Source of the DNA: Nocardia cyriacigeorgica
GTDB taxonomy: Bacteria; Actinomycetota; Actinomycetes; Mycobacteriales; Mycobacteriaceae
DNA length: 64,000 nucleotides
Assembly: GCF_010858045.1 (NCBI RefSeq)
Contig: NZ_JAAGVC010000017.1
Coordinates: forward strand, 1 to 64,000
Direction of reading: 5' to 3'
Shown in pieces: positions 50,509 through 59,516 of the stretch (the stretch's first letter is position 1; the number at the start of each line of letters is the position of its first letter). A model generated the notes under the pieces. That model was not told where the DNA came from, did no database searches, and worked only from the letters and a program-made list of their open reading frames with translations. The position numbers and the translations under genes are program-made.

Positions 50509-51636
50509 GTGCGTGAACTTCGAGTGATCGGCGTGACGCCCGATTCCGCCCATATCGTCTGTGTGGACACCGAAAGCGGCCAGAAATTCCGGCTTCCCGC
50601 CGATGACAAACTGCGTGCCGCTGCCCGCGGAGACCTTGCCCGATTCGGCCAGATCGAGATCGAAATGGAAGCGACTATGCGACCACGCGATATCCAGGCC
50701 CGTATCCGCGCCGGTGCCTCCGTAGCCCAGGTCACCGAAGAATCCGGCATGCCGGCCAGCCGTGTCGAACGTTTCGCCTACCCGGTGCTGCTCGAGCGCG
50801 CACGCGCCGCGGAACTGGCGCAGAAGGCGCATCCGGTGCGGCCCGACGGTCCCGCGGTCGAAATCCTCATCGACGTCGTCACCGCCGCGTTCACCGCGCG
50901 CGGGCACACCCTGGAAAACGCCGAATGGGATGCCTGGAAAGACGAGAAGGGATTCTGGGTCGCCCAGCTGCAGTGGCAGAACGGGCGTTCGGAGATCGCC
51001 GCGCATTGGCGTTACCAGCCGGATGCGCACGGTGGCACCGTTTCCCCGCTCGATGATCCCGCCGCCGATCTGATCGATCCCGATTTCGGGCGCGCGCTGC
51101 GCGGGCTCGCGACGATCCTGCCGGAGGAGCCGCAGGCCCCGGCCCCGGTCGAGCCGCCCGCCGAGCCGCGGCAGCCGCGCGAAAGTGCCGCGCTGCCGCA
51201 GAATCAGCCCGTGCTGGAGGAGTACTACGGGCAGCGGGCCGTCGCCGCCGGCGGCACCACCGCCCTGCCCGCCGCGGCGTCGACCACGGGTTCGATTCCG
51301 GCGGCCGGTGGTTCGGCCACCGGTGCGGCCGCGACCGGTCCTAAGGCACCTGCCGCCGGCGGCCGGGTCGATGCCGAGCCTGCGGCGCGCGCCGACGCCG
51401 AGGTCACGGCCGAAACCACCGCCCGGGTCGAGCCGGTCGCGGAGCGCGCGGCCGCGAGCACCGTCGAGGTGCCGGCGGCGGCAACCGAATCGGCCGAGCC
51501 GGAGGCAGGCGAAGCCGCCACCGATGCCAAGCCCGCTCCGGCCAAGGCCGCCAAGCCCGCCCGCACCAAGCGCGGCAAGGCGCCGATGCCGTCGTGGGAA
51601 GACGTGCTGCTCGGGGTCCGCAGCTCCGGTCACTGA
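50509..51636 (+). CDS. sepH: septation protein SepH
   Basis: A 375-residue cell-division protein that stimulates FtsZ assembly. The first 200 residues form the conserved DUF3071 domain: RELRVIGVTPDSAHIVCVDT, FRLPADDKLRAAARGDLARF, a helix-turn-helix-like IQARIRAGASVAQVTEESGM. The C-terminal half is Ala/Pro/Glu-rich and ends with a basic patch and PSWEDVLLGVRSSGH, the conserved tail. GTG 50509 has AAGGAGG four bases upstream, decisive over the in-frame codons from 50338. Confidence 0.9.
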   Translation: MRELRVIGVTPDSAHIVCVDTESGQKFRLPADDKLRAAARGDLARFGQIEIEMEATMRPRDIQARIRAGASVAQVTEESGMPASRVERFAYPVLLERARAAELAQKAHPVRPDGPAVEILIDVVTAAFTARGHTLENAEWDAWKDEKGFWVAQLQWQNGRSEIAAHWRYQPDAHGGTVSPLDDPAADLIDPDFGRALRGLATILPEEPQAPAPVEPPAEPRQPRESAALPQNQPVLEEYYGQRAVAAGGTTALPAAASTTGSIPAAGGSATGAAATGPKAPAAGGRVDAEPAARADAEVTAETTARVEPVAERAAASTVEVPAAATESAEPEAGEAATDAKPAPAKAAKPARTKRGKAPMPSWEDVLLGVRSSGH

Positions 51637-51824
51637 GCCGCGTCGGCGCAGGTAGGCGAATGTCATAACCGGCGAAGCCGCGGTATGACGCGGCCGGTGC
51701 AGGTAGATTTTTCGGTGTGTCGTCGGCCTCGGTCGGCGCGGGCGGTGCCGGGAACGCGTTCGACGCACCGGGCATTGCCCGAAGTTCGCGGAGCTCTTTT
51801 CGTGCAACTCGGGAGGTGCCGAAA

Positions 51825-52571
51825 ATGCTGTCCAAGGCTTCGTCGCTCTGGTACGTCGACGCACCAGATCCACAGGCGGTGCTGCGCGAGGATCACGATT
51901 CCGACCCCGAGGCCGCGCGTGCGCTGGCCGAGCAGCTGCATCCCGACCACGACGTGGTGCCGATCATGGTGGGCACACTCGGCGGCTGCGCCGGTCCCGA
52001 TGCCGACGAGGTGTACATCGGCTGCTATCCCGGTGTGACCGTGGTGTGTTCGCCGCAGGTGGCGCGGGTGCGGCCGACCGCGTTGCCCACGCCGCTGATC
52101 CGGCCGCTGGCCTCCGAGCACACCTATCTCATCGCGTTCGATACCGGGCATCGCTGGGGTTCGTTCGCGCATTGGGAGCGTGGTGAATTCCGGCGCGCGT
52201 TCAGCGCCAATCGTGTGCACATCCTGGAAGACGAAGGCCTGCCGCTGGTGTGGGAGCGTCCGTACTGGGCGGGTGAGCATCCGGTGCGGTTGCAGGTGGG
52301 CGACATGCCCGACCCACAGACCCTGCCGTTCGACCCGCCCGATTTCGCCGATGCCGCCAACCACGAATGGCTCGGGTTCCATTACCGCGCACCGGCCGCC
52401 GAGGGCGCGCTGCTGCCCGGGGACATCTCGGTGTGCGGGTTCACGCTGTACCCGAAGGGGCAGGCGCCCGATCCGGCGGCGCTCGACGGCGACGGCCGGC
52501 CGCATATCGCGAACGGGAAGCCGCGGCGCGGGCTGCTGTCGTGGTTGCGCCGCGGCGATCCGGTCGGCTGA
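51825..52571 (+). CDS. DUF6928-like protein
   Basis: A 248-residue protein. MLSKASSLWYVDAPDPQAVL, ALAEQLHPDHDVVPIM, HTYLIAFDTGHRWGSFAHWE and the conserved ERPYWAGEHPV fit the DUF6928 family of actinomycetes; function unknown. ATG 51825 has GGGAGG eight bases upstream. The frame is open to GTG 51717, which itself lies seven bases after TAGATT, so a longer leaderless version is possible. Confidence 0.72.
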   Translation: MLSKASSLWYVDAPDPQAVLREDHDSDPEAARALAEQLHPDHDVVPIMVGTLGGCAGPDADEVYIGCYPGVTVVCSPQVARVRPTALPTPLIRPLASEHTYLIAFDTGHRWGSFAHWERGEFRRAFSANRVHILEDEGLPLVWERPYWAGEHPVRLQVGDMPDPQTLPFDPPDFADAANHEWLGFHYRAPAAEGALLPGDISVCGFTLYPKGQAPDPAALDGDGRPHIANGKPRRGLLSWLRRGDPVG

Positions 52572-52602
52572 GCCGCGCCGAGGGCGGGGTGAACGAGCCG
52601 AG

Positions 52603-53481
52603 TCAGGGGGCCGGCCGCCGCAACCAACGCCGCAATGCGTCGGTCACCTCGGCCGGGCGCTGCTCCATCAGGAAATGATCGGCGTCGATGCGCACCAGTT
52701 CGGCACCGTCGATATCGCGGGCGAGTTGTTCGGCGGTGGCCGACGGTATGGCGGGTTCGCGAGTACCCCAGATGATCGTGGTCGGGCAGGTGATCTCGGC
52801 CAGCCCGATCGCGAGTTCCGGGCGGTCCCGCACTTCGTATCCCGCCCAGAAATGCGCGTACTCGCGCCGGCCCCGCGGGGTGCGCAGCATGGCCAGGTAG
52901 TGGTCGAGCCGCTCGGTGTCGAAGGTGCCGTTGCGCAGGTAGCCGTGCATCCCGAGGCGGTGCACCCAGTAGATCGGCGCGGTGGTGAGCAGTGGCCGCA
53001 GCAGCCGGTGCCGCGCGGCCACCGTGAACAGCCCGAACAGTAGGTAGAACGCCGGGGTGAAGGTGCCCTGCGCGCGGGAGTTGAGAATGGCGAAACGGCG
53101 GACCCGGTCGGGATGACGCTGCACGAAACCGAGCCCGAGGAAGCCGCCGTAGTCGTGGCAGGCGAAATCGACGCGGTCCAGGCCCAGCGCGTCCAGCATC
53201 CGGGCGATCCGGTCGACCTCGCTGTCGTAGTCGCAGTTCCACCCCGGACCACGGGTGGATTCGCCCCAGCCGAACCAGTCCGGCGCGATCACCCGGCGCA
53301 GCCGCGACAGCGGTTCGAGCTGGTGTTCCCAGGCGAGGTGGTTTTCCGGCCAGCCGTGCAGCAAGACCAGCGGATCTCCGGTGCCGGCCTCGGCGTAGTG
53401 CAGGCGGGCGCCGTCCACGGTGATGTCGCGGAGCGCGATCGCCGTTGGGTTCGTTACCGGTTCGGTTCGGTCGGTGGTCAT
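52603..53481 (-). CDS. alpha/beta hydrolase, epoxide-hydrolase / haloalkane-dehalogenase type
   Basis: A 292-residue hydrolase. LVLLHGWPENHLAWEHQ carries the oxyanion HGWP motif, DFACHDYGGFLGL puts Asp in the nucleophile position, and ADHFLMEQRPAEV carries the catalytic His. Aspartate rather than serine marks the epoxide-hydrolase/dehalogenase branch. ATG 53481 with AGGAGG five bases upstream. The substrate is not predictable. Divergent from an AraC-family gene. Confidence 0.83.
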   Translation of the reverse strand: MTTDRTEPVTNPTAIALRDITVDGARLHYAEAGTGDPLVLLHGWPENHLAWEHQLEPLSRLRRVIAPDWFGWGESTRGPGWNCDYDSEVDRIARMLDALGLDRVDFACHDYGGFLGLGFVQRHPDRVRRFAILNSRAQGTFTPAFYLLFGLFTVAARHRLLRPLLTTAPIYWVHRLGMHGYLRNGTFDTERLDHYLAMLRTPRGRREYAHFWAGYEVRDRPELAIGLAEITCPTTIIWGTREPAIPSATAEQLARDIDGAELVRIDADHFLMEQRPAEVTDALRRWLRRPAP

Positions 53482-53583
53482 CCCGCCTCCTGCTCGTCGT
53501 CGCTGGTCCCGGCGGTGCTGCCGCGGGTTCGGTGCCGGCTGAGGTGCCGCCGTGCGCATCGTCGTCCCGGTATCGTCGCGCCC

Positions 53584-54363
53584 ATGACACGGTCGGCACT
53601 TCCGGAAACGTGCTCCGATACCGCCACCGCGAAGCTGTGGATCCGGCCGGGGCATGCGGTCTACCTCGGGCCGAGCCTGGGGCTGGCCGCGCATTCCACC
53701 GCCATCGCCTCGCTGGGTGTCGGGGTGGACGCGCCGTTCCGGGTGCGGGTCGCGGACGGGCCCGATATCACCGCGCGCAGCTTCCTGTTCCGGGCCAGGG
53801 TGACGCACCATCTGGTCGAGAGCCGGGGGCGAATGTTGTTCTGCTTCTTCGATCCGACTTCGGCGCGGATGGCGCGATGCCTGGGTGGGATGACGCGTTC
53901 GATCGGCGACTATTCGGCCGACCAGGTGTGCGAGGCCGACATCATCGCGCTGTGCGACGACCCCGAGCCCGAGGTGGAACAGCTGCTCGAGCTGGCGAGC
54001 ATTCCGGTGCCCGCGGTGCGTGATCCGCGGATCGCCGCCATCGCCGCAGCGATCCGCGCCGACCCGGCCCGGCCCCACCGCGCCGCGGAAAGTGCCGGTC
54101 TCGCCGGACTGTCCACCTCACATTTCCTGCGCACGTTCGCCGAGCAGACCGGCACCAGCTTCCGCCGCTACGTGCAGTGGGCCAGGATGCTGCGGGTGGG
54201 CCGCGCCTATGCCGCGGGCCACGATCTGACCAGGGCCGCGGCCGATGCGGGTTTCGCCTCGCCGTCGCATTTCAGCGACGTGTTCCGTGCGATGTTCGGG
54301 CTGACGCCGACCGCCTTCCTCGGCGTCGGCAGCGAGGTGCGCATCATCGACGACGCCGACTGA
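53584..54363 (+). CDS. AraC-family transcriptional regulator
   Basis: A 259-residue regulator. An N-terminal cupin-like ligand domain is followed by two helix-turn-helix motifs, HRAAESAGLAGLSTSHFLRT and LTRAAADAGFASPSHFSDVF, and FGLTPTAFL. ATG 53584 lies seven bases after TATCGT (leaderless). It may regulate the divergent hydrolase gene; no operator was identified. Confidence 0.85.
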   Translation: MTRSALPETCSDTATAKLWIRPGHAVYLGPSLGLAAHSTAIASLGVGVDAPFRVRVADGPDITARSFLFRARVTHHLVESRGRMLFCFFDPTSARMARCLGGMTRSIGDYSADQVCEADIIALCDDPEPEVEQLLELASIPVPAVRDPRIAAIAAAIRADPARPHRAAESAGLAGLSTSHFLRTFAEQTGTSFRRYVQWARMLRVGRAYAAGHDLTRAAADAGFASPSHFSDVFRAMFGLTPTAFLGVGSEVRIIDDAD

Positions 54364-54403
54364 CGCGCCCTCATCCGCTCGGCCTTCACCAACCGCCCGG
54401 CTC

Positions 54404-54706
54404 TCAGACGCCGAGCAGCAACCCGAGCCAGGCCACCAGCACCCCGATGGCCCCACCCGCGAGCACCCAGCGGGTGACCGGCGCGCTACGCCAGCGCCAC
54501 GCCGTCGGCGCCACACCACCGACCGCGACCACGTTCACCCCCACCGACAACAGCGGATGCACCTCGGCCAGCGCCGCGCCGAAGGCGTAGACCGCGACCG
54601 TCGTCAGCACCGCGACCAGCACCGTCACCGTGATGCCCGCCGCCCACGGGGTGGGATCCTGGCAGTCGTGGTACGGGTCGTAGCGGTTGCTCGACAGATC
54701 GCTCAT
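54404..54706 (-). CDS. DUF2537 membrane protein
   Basis: A 100-residue protein with three hydrophobic segments (TPWAAGITVTVLVAVLTTVA, VHPLLSVGVNVVAVGGVAP, WVLAGGAIGVLVAWLGLLL). I recognise the DUF2537 family (mycobacterial Rv0882). Its ATG overlaps the stop of the SpoU-type gene (ATGA), so the two are coupled. Function unknown. Confidence 0.8.
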   Translation of the reverse strand: MSDLSSNRYDPYHDCQDPTPWAAGITVTVLVAVLTTVAVYAFGAALAEVHPLLSVGVNVVAVGGVAPTAWRWRSAPVTRWVLAGGAIGVLVAWLGLLLGV

Positions 54707-55515
54707 GTCGTCCTCACCCGTTCATAGAACGCCATCGCGGCCGCGGTCGCCACATTCAGCGAATCGGTGCCGGGGCTCATCGGGATGCGGGCGCGAAGGT
54801 CGGTGGCCGCCATGGCCGCTTCGGTCAACCCTGGGCCCTCGGCGCCGAGCAGCAGCGCCACTCGATCGCCGGTCATGGCCGTCGCCAGGTTCACCGCCGC
54901 CGGGTCGGGGGTCAACGCGATGATCTGAAAACCTTCGCGGCGCAGCAGGTCCAGGCCGCCGGGCCAGTCCGGCACCCGCGCGAACGGGACCCGCAGCACA
55001 TGCCCCATCGACACCCGGACCGCCCGCCGATACAGCGGATCGGCGCAGCGCTCACCGAACAGGATCGCGTCGGCGCCGAGACCGGCGGCATTGCGGAACA
55101 TCGAGCCGAGGTTCTCGTGATCGTTGACGCCCTCGAGCACGGCGACCGTGCGCGCACCGGCCAGCACCTCGTCCAGGGTGCGTTCGGGCAATCGATGCGC
55201 GACGGCGAGCACACCGCGATTGAGATGGAAGCCGACCACCTCGGCCATGACCTCGGCCGTGGCGCGGTAGTAGGGCGCGTCGACGTCGGCGAGATCCTCG
55301 GCCAGTTCCGCCAGCCGCTTGCCGGTGCCCAGCAGCGCGTGCGGCCGGAACGGCGAATCCAGCATCCGCCGCACCACCACGGTGCCCTCGGCGATCACCA
55401 GACCCTTGCCACCGGGACGGTCGGGCCTGCGATCGACCGACTTCAGATCCCGGAAGTCGTCGACCCGTGGATCGTCCACGTCGTCGATATCCACAACCAC
55501 CGCCACAGCCGACAT
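54703..55515 (-). CDS. SpoU-family RNA 2'-O-ribose methyltransferase
   Basis: A 270-residue SPOUT enzyme. Motif 1 is NLGSMFRNAAGLGADAILF, motif 2 LLLGAEGPGL and motif 3 SLNVATAAAMAFYE, which build the trefoil-knot SAM site. The N-terminal part with RDLKSVDRRPDRPGGKGLVI is a substrate-binding domain. Methylates rRNA or tRNA; the target is not known. ATG 55515 chosen. Mycobacterial Rv0881 counterpart. Confidence 0.87.
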   Translation of the reverse strand: MSAVAVVVDIDDVDDPRVDDFRDLKSVDRRPDRPGGKGLVIAEGTVVVRRMLDSPFRPHALLGTGKRLAELAEDLADVDAPYYRATAEVMAEVVGFHLNRGVLAVAHRLPERTLDEVLAGARTVAVLEGVNDHENLGSMFRNAAGLGADAILFGERCADPLYRRAVRVSMGHVLRVPFARVPDWPGGLDLLRREGFQIIALTPDPAAVNLATAMTGDRVALLLGAEGPGLTEAAMAATDLRARIPMSPGTDSLNVATAAAMAFYERVRTT

Positions 55516-55600
55516 CCTGCCAATCCCCGGCCGCCGCGGCGGAGGCGGCCCGACGGAAAATCGGGTGCGCATCCGGCACGGCGGTGCCATCGTTCGAGGC

Positions 55601-56806
55601 ATGGCCATCCACGACGACATCGTCATCCGCTCGGCACGTCCGGCCGACGGCGCCGCGATCCTGCTGCTGCTCGAGGTCTGCTTCGCCACCAGGACCTCGG
55701 CTGTGGAGAACGAACAGATCCCGCGCATCTTCCCGCCGGAACAGGCCCTGGTCGCCGAGGTCGGTGGCCGGGTCGTCGGGCACACCCAGTCCACCACGAT
55801 GACCCTCACCGTCCCCGGCGGCCGCGCGGTGGACGTCACCGGAATCGCGGGGGTCGCGGTGGCGCCGACGCATCGGCGCCGCGGCATCCTGCGCGCGATG
55901 TACACCGAGCAGCATCGCCGCACCGAGGCCGCCGGGCTGCCACTGACCATGTTCACCGCCAGCGAGGGCGGCATCTACGGCCGCTTCGGTTACGGGCCGA
56001 CCGTGGTCGAGAAGAGCATCCGGGTGGACCGGCGGGGCGCGGCGTTCCTGCCGATGGTCCCCGATCCGGGTGGGGTCGAGCTGGTCCCGCTGTCCGCCGC
56101 GCAGGAGCGCGTCAAGGCCGTCTACGACCGCTGGCGCAGGCTCGTTCCCGGCGCTCAGGTCCGCCCCGAGGCGGCCTGGGCGATCCGTTTCGTCGATCCC
56201 GAACGGTTCCGCGGCGGCGGCACCGACCTGTTCGCCCTGCTGCATCCCGACGGCTACGCGCTCTACCGCTACCGGCACGGCACCGACGGCTCGGTGGCCG
56301 AGGTGGTCGAACTGCGCGCGGTGACCACCGAGGCGCACGCGGCGCTGTGGCGCGCGCTGCTCGGCCTCGATCTGATCGACCGGATCGAGGCCGTGGTCAC
56401 CGACGACGATCCGCTGCCCTACCTGCTCACCGATCCGCGTCGGGTCCGCACCACCGGCCGCTACGACGGACTCTGGTTGCGGCTCATGGATATTCCGGCC
56501 GCGCTCTCGGCCCGCGCCTACGCCTCCGACCTGGACGTGGTGCTCTCGGTACACGACCCGTTCCGCGCGGCGGGCGGCACCTTCGCGCTGCGGGTCCGCG
56601 ACGGCCTGGCCGAATGTGCGCCGACCGATCGCGACGCGGATCTGGAACTGGGCATCGACGTGCTCGGCAGCATGTACCTCGGCGCACACTCACCGCGCGC
56701 CTTCGCCGCGGCGAACCGGTTGCGGGCCAAGAACTCCGGGCTGGTGCGTGCGCTGGAACAGGCCTTCGCCACCGATCGCGACGCCGAAATCGGCTGGTTC
56801 TTCTGA
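55601..56806 (+). CDS. eis: Eis-like GNAT acetyltransferase
   Basis: A 401-residue protein. The N-terminal GNAT domain has TGIAGVAVAPTHRRRGILRA, and ASEGGIYGRFGYGPTVVEKS holds the catalytic Tyr. A central second GNAT-like domain and a C-terminal sterol-carrier-like domain (about 295-401) complete the Eis fold. The protein ends in a Phe (GWFF), as in Eis, whose terminal carboxylate is used in catalysis. Eis enzymes acetylate many amines, including aminoglycosides. ATG 55601, moderate context. Confidence 0.85.
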   Translation: MAIHDDIVIRSARPADGAAILLLLEVCFATRTSAVENEQIPRIFPPEQALVAEVGGRVVGHTQSTTMTLTVPGGRAVDVTGIAGVAVAPTHRRRGILRAMYTEQHRRTEAAGLPLTMFTASEGGIYGRFGYGPTVVEKSIRVDRRGAAFLPMVPDPGGVELVPLSAAQERVKAVYDRWRRLVPGAQVRPEAAWAIRFVDPERFRGGGTDLFALLHPDGYALYRYRHGTDGSVAEVVELRAVTTEAHAALWRALLGLDLIDRIEAVVTDDDPLPYLLTDPRRVRTTGRYDGLWLRLMDIPAALSARAYASDLDVVLSVHDPFRAAGGTFALRVRDGLAECAPTDRDADLELGIDVLGSMYLGAHSPRAFAAANRLRAKNSGLVRALEQAFATDRDAEIGWFF

Positions 56807-56820
56807 CCGCCGCAGCCATC

Positions 56821-56854
56821 GGCCGGCCCGATCGGATGCGCGATCCGGGCCGGT
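56821..56854. terminator. hairpin after the eis-like gene
   Basis: CCGGCCCGATC (56823-56833) pairs with GATCCGGGCCGG (56842-56853) with one bulge. Placed between the eis and yccF stop/start, so it may reduce read-through. Confidence 0.5.
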
Positions 56855-56871
56855 CCTGGCATGCTGGAGTC

Positions 56872-57288
56872 ATGCAGGTGGTCCGGCTCGTGCTCAATAT
56901 CCTCTGGCTGATCCTGGCCGGGTTCTGGATGGCGCTCGGTTACCTGCTGGCCGCGGTGATCTGCTTCATCCTGATCATCACCATCCCGTTCGGCATCGCC
57001 GCGCTCCGCAACGCCGCCTACGTGCTGTGGCCGTTCGGCCGCACCACCGTGGACAAGCCGGGCGCAGGCGCGGGATCGCTGATCGGCAACATCATCTGGT
57101 TCGTGGTCGCGGGCTGGTGGCTGGCGCTCGGTCATCTGCTCACCAGCATTCCGCTGTTCGTCTCGATCATCGGAATCCCGTTCGGCTGGGCCAACCTCAA
57201 GCTGATTCCGCTGGCGCTGTTCCCGCTCGGCAAGGACATCGTCGATTCGGACCAGGCGTTCGCCCCGAACTACCGCTACTCGTCCTGA
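56872..57288 (+). CDS. yccF: YccF-family membrane protein
   Basis: A 138-residue protein with four hydrophobic segments and the tandem YccF motif (IWLILAGFWMALGYLLAA and IIWFVVAGWWLALGHLLTSI), each followed by an Ile-Pro-Phe-Gly turn (TIPFGIAAL, GIPFGWANL). Function unknown. ATG 56872. Ends nine bases before the convergent MarR stop. Confidence 0.85.
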   Translation: MQVVRLVLNILWLILAGFWMALGYLLAAVICFILIITIPFGIAALRNAAYVLWPFGRTTVDKPGAGAGSLIGNIIWFVVAGWWLALGHLLTSIPLFVSIIGIPFGWANLKLIPLALFPLGKDIVDSDQAFAPNYRYSS

Positions 57289-57296
57289 GTGCTGCG

Positions 57297-57734
57297 TTAT
57301 TCGGATTCGGCGACGATCTGCTTCATGATGGTGACCGCCCGCGCCAGCACATCGAGCTGGTCCGGCGTGAGGGTGGACAGCTGGTCGGTCATCCAGGCTT
57401 CGCGGGCACTTGCCTCATCGGCGATCAGCGCACGGCCCGCCGGTGACAGCGACACGATGATCTGCCTGCCGTCGGTGGGATGCGGTTCGCGCGCCACCAG
57501 GCCGAGATCGGTGAGCGAGGCGATGACCCTGGTCATCGACGGCGGCTGCACCCGTTCGCGCGCCGCGAGCGCACCCGGGGTCATGGCGCCGTCGCGGTGC
57601 AGGGTGGCCAGCACCGACAGTTGGGTCAGCGAGATCTGCGAATCGGTCCGTCGCCCGCGCAGATGCCGCGTCAAACGCACGACCGCCAGCGACAGCTCAC
57701 CCGCGAGCTCTCGAACATCCGATGGCGTTGTCAC
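57297..57734 (-). CDS. MarR-family regulator
   Basis: A 145-residue regulator with a winged-helix domain: SQISLTQLSVLATLHRDGAM, TPGALAARERVQPPSMTRVI and wing LVAREPHPTDGRQIIVSLSP. GTG 57734 lies eight bases after TATCGT on the minus strand (leaderless). Divergent from a DUF2530 gene; mycobacterial Rv0880 counterpart. Ligand unknown. Confidence 0.85.
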   Translation of the reverse strand: MTTPSDVRELAGELSLAVVRLTRHLRGRRTDSQISLTQLSVLATLHRDGAMTPGALAARERVQPPSMTRVIASLTDLGLVAREPHPTDGRQIIVSLSPAGRALIADEASAREAWMTDQLSTLTPDQLDVLARAVTIMKQIVAESE

Positions 57735-57740
57735 AGTTGA

Positions 57741-57759
57741 GCACGATACGGGACCGTGC
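57741..57759. promoter_or_regulatory. candidate MarR operator
   Basis: GCACGATACGGGACCGTGC is symmetric at 12 of its outer positions (GCACGNT...ANCGTGC) and overlaps the -10 box of the MarR gene, the position expected for autorepression. Confidence 0.35.
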
Positions 57760-57794
57760 CCGGAGTTCACGCATGTTCGCCTAGGCTGAGCCCT

Positions 57795-58034
57795 GTGACC
57801 CAGCAGGTGCCGCAGATTCCGCCTCGACTCACCGACCCACGGCCGGTCCTCGCGGTCGGCTGCGCGCTGTGGGCGCTGGCCACGCTCGTGGTCTGGGCGA
57901 GCGGAGACCGTTGGGAGACCGCGCGTCCGGTCTGCCTGATGGGACTAGCGGTCGGGTTGCTCGGATACACGATCTTCGTCATCCAGCGCCGGGGCGCCCG
58001 CCGCGGCGACAAGGGCGCGCAGACCGGGCTCTGA
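57795..58034 (+). CDS. DUF2530 membrane protein
   Basis: A 79-residue protein with two hydrophobic segments (PVLAVGCALWALATLVVWAS and VCLMGLAVGLLGYTIFVI) and a basic tail. I recognise DUF2530 (mycobacterial Rv0879c). GTG 57795 lies seven bases after TAGGCT (leaderless). Function unknown. Confidence 0.8.
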   Translation: MTQQVPQIPPRLTDPRPVLAVGCALWALATLVVWASGDRWETARPVCLMGLAVGLLGYTIFVIQRRGARRGDKGAQTGL

Positions 58035-58063
58035 GCCCGCTGCCCGCGGACATCGGGTGTGGG

Positions 58064-59506
58064 CTAGCCGGTGCGCGCCGGTCGTGCCGGCAGATCCAGC
58101 ACCAACCGCACTCCGCCGAGTGTGCCGTCGTCGAAATACGCCTGCCCGCCGTGCAATTGGGCCTGTTGCGCGACCAGCGCCAACCCGAGCCCCGAACCGC
58201 CCTTGGTGGCCTGGGTGCCCCGGTAGAAGCGGTCGAACACGGCCTGACGTTCCTGGACCGGGATGCCCCGGCCGTTGTCGTCGATGGAGACGATGATGTG
58301 GCCGTTGGGTGCGCGATGCGCGGAGACCAGGGCCTCGGTGGCGCCGCCGTGTTTGACGGAGTTGGCCAGCGCATTGTCCACGGCCAGGCGCAGGCCCGCC
58401 GGCAGGCCGCGGGTGACGAGCTCGGCGCCGGTGTCGATGCGAACGGTGAGACCGGGGAAGTGGCGCATCGCGTCGTGCGCGGCCTGATCGCACAGATCGC
58501 CGACATCGGTATCGACGTGGTCGCGTTCGTGAGTGAGGTCGCCGGAGGCCAGCCGTTCCAGCGCCGACAGCGTCGCTTCCACCCGGCCTTGGCTGCGATG
58601 CAGGTCGTCGAGGATTTCGGCGCGCTGAGTCTCGTCCAGGTCGAGGGTGCGCAACACCTCGAGGTCGGTGCGCATGGCGGTGAGCGGGGTGCGCAGTTCG
58701 TGCGCGGAGACGGCGGCGAAATCGCGGGCGGTCTCCAGGGCCGCGGCGGTTTCGCCCTGCGCCTGATCGACCCGCGAGAGCATCGTGTTGACGGCATCGG
58801 CGAGTTGCTCGGCTTCGAGCACACCGGAACCGTCCACCGGTTGCGGCGGATGCTCGGGATCGCGGTAGCCGCTGCGCGCCCCCACCTGACGGGTGAGATC
58901 GACGATGGGCCGCACCGCGCGCCCGCCGAACAGCCAGCCGAGCCCGGCCGCGGCCGCGATGGCCACCAGCCCGCCTGCCAGCACCCACCGCTGCTGCTGC
59001 GCGGTGGCGCGGGCGGCGTCGGCGTTCGGGATGCCCAGTGAGACGGTCCGTCCGGCCTGCTGGTTCTCGGTGGTGGTGAGCACCCGATACGACGCGCCGT
59101 CCACGGTGACGGTGTGCGATCCCGTCGGCAGGTCGGGCAGTTCGATCGCGGTGGTGGCGGTGAGCTCGCCGTTGTCGCGGACGGTGAGCGCCAGGTTCTC
59201 GTTCGGGCCGATGAGATTGACCAGTCCGACCGCGATCACCGGGTCGATCAGCACCAAACGGGATGCGAGCGTGAGCTGTTGATCGGTCTGCTCGACATTG
59301 ACGCGCTCGATCGCCTGCAAGGTGATGACGCTGAGGATCGTGATGATGAGGATCGCACCGGCTGCCGCCGCGCCCGCGACCCTGGTGCGCAATGAGTAGG
59401 ACCGCCGCCGGCGCGATCCGGCAGCGGCGGCCCGTCGATCGGGCGGGCCTGCGCCGACCGGCCGCGCGGCCGCATCCGAGGAGCCGGGCGTGTCCGCGGC
59501 GCTCAC
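58064..59506 (-). CDS. prrB: sensor histidine kinase (PrrB type)
   Basis: A 480-residue two-component kinase. Membrane segments at about 43-65 and 178-200 flank an extracytoplasmic sensor domain, then HAMP (GGRAVRPIVDLTRQVG), the phosphoacceptor SAHELRTPLTAMRTDLEV, and the ATPase boxes VDNALANSVKHGG, IDDNGRGIP and GGSGLGLALV. GTG 59506 lies ten bases after the prrA stop. Pairs with the regulator at 59517. Confidence 0.88.
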   Translation of the reverse strand: MSAADTPGSSDAAARPVGAGPPDRRAAAAGSRRRRSYSLRTRVAGAAAAGAILIITILSVITLQAIERVNVEQTDQQLTLASRLVLIDPVIAVGLVNLIGPNENLALTVRDNGELTATTAIELPDLPTGSHTVTVDGASYRVLTTTENQQAGRTVSLGIPNADAARATAQQQRWVLAGGLVAIAAAAGLGWLFGGRAVRPIVDLTRQVGARSGYRDPEHPPQPVDGSGVLEAEQLADAVNTMLSRVDQAQGETAAALETARDFAAVSAHELRTPLTAMRTDLEVLRTLDLDETQRAEILDDLHRSQGRVEATLSALERLASGDLTHERDHVDTDVGDLCDQAAHDAMRHFPGLTVRIDTGAELVTRGLPAGLRLAVDNALANSVKHGGATEALVSAHRAPNGHIIVSIDDNGRGIPVQERQAVFDRFYRGTQATKGGSGLGLALVAQQAQLHGGQAYFDDGTLGGVRLVLDLPARPARTG

Positions 59507-59516
59507 AACCGCCCGC

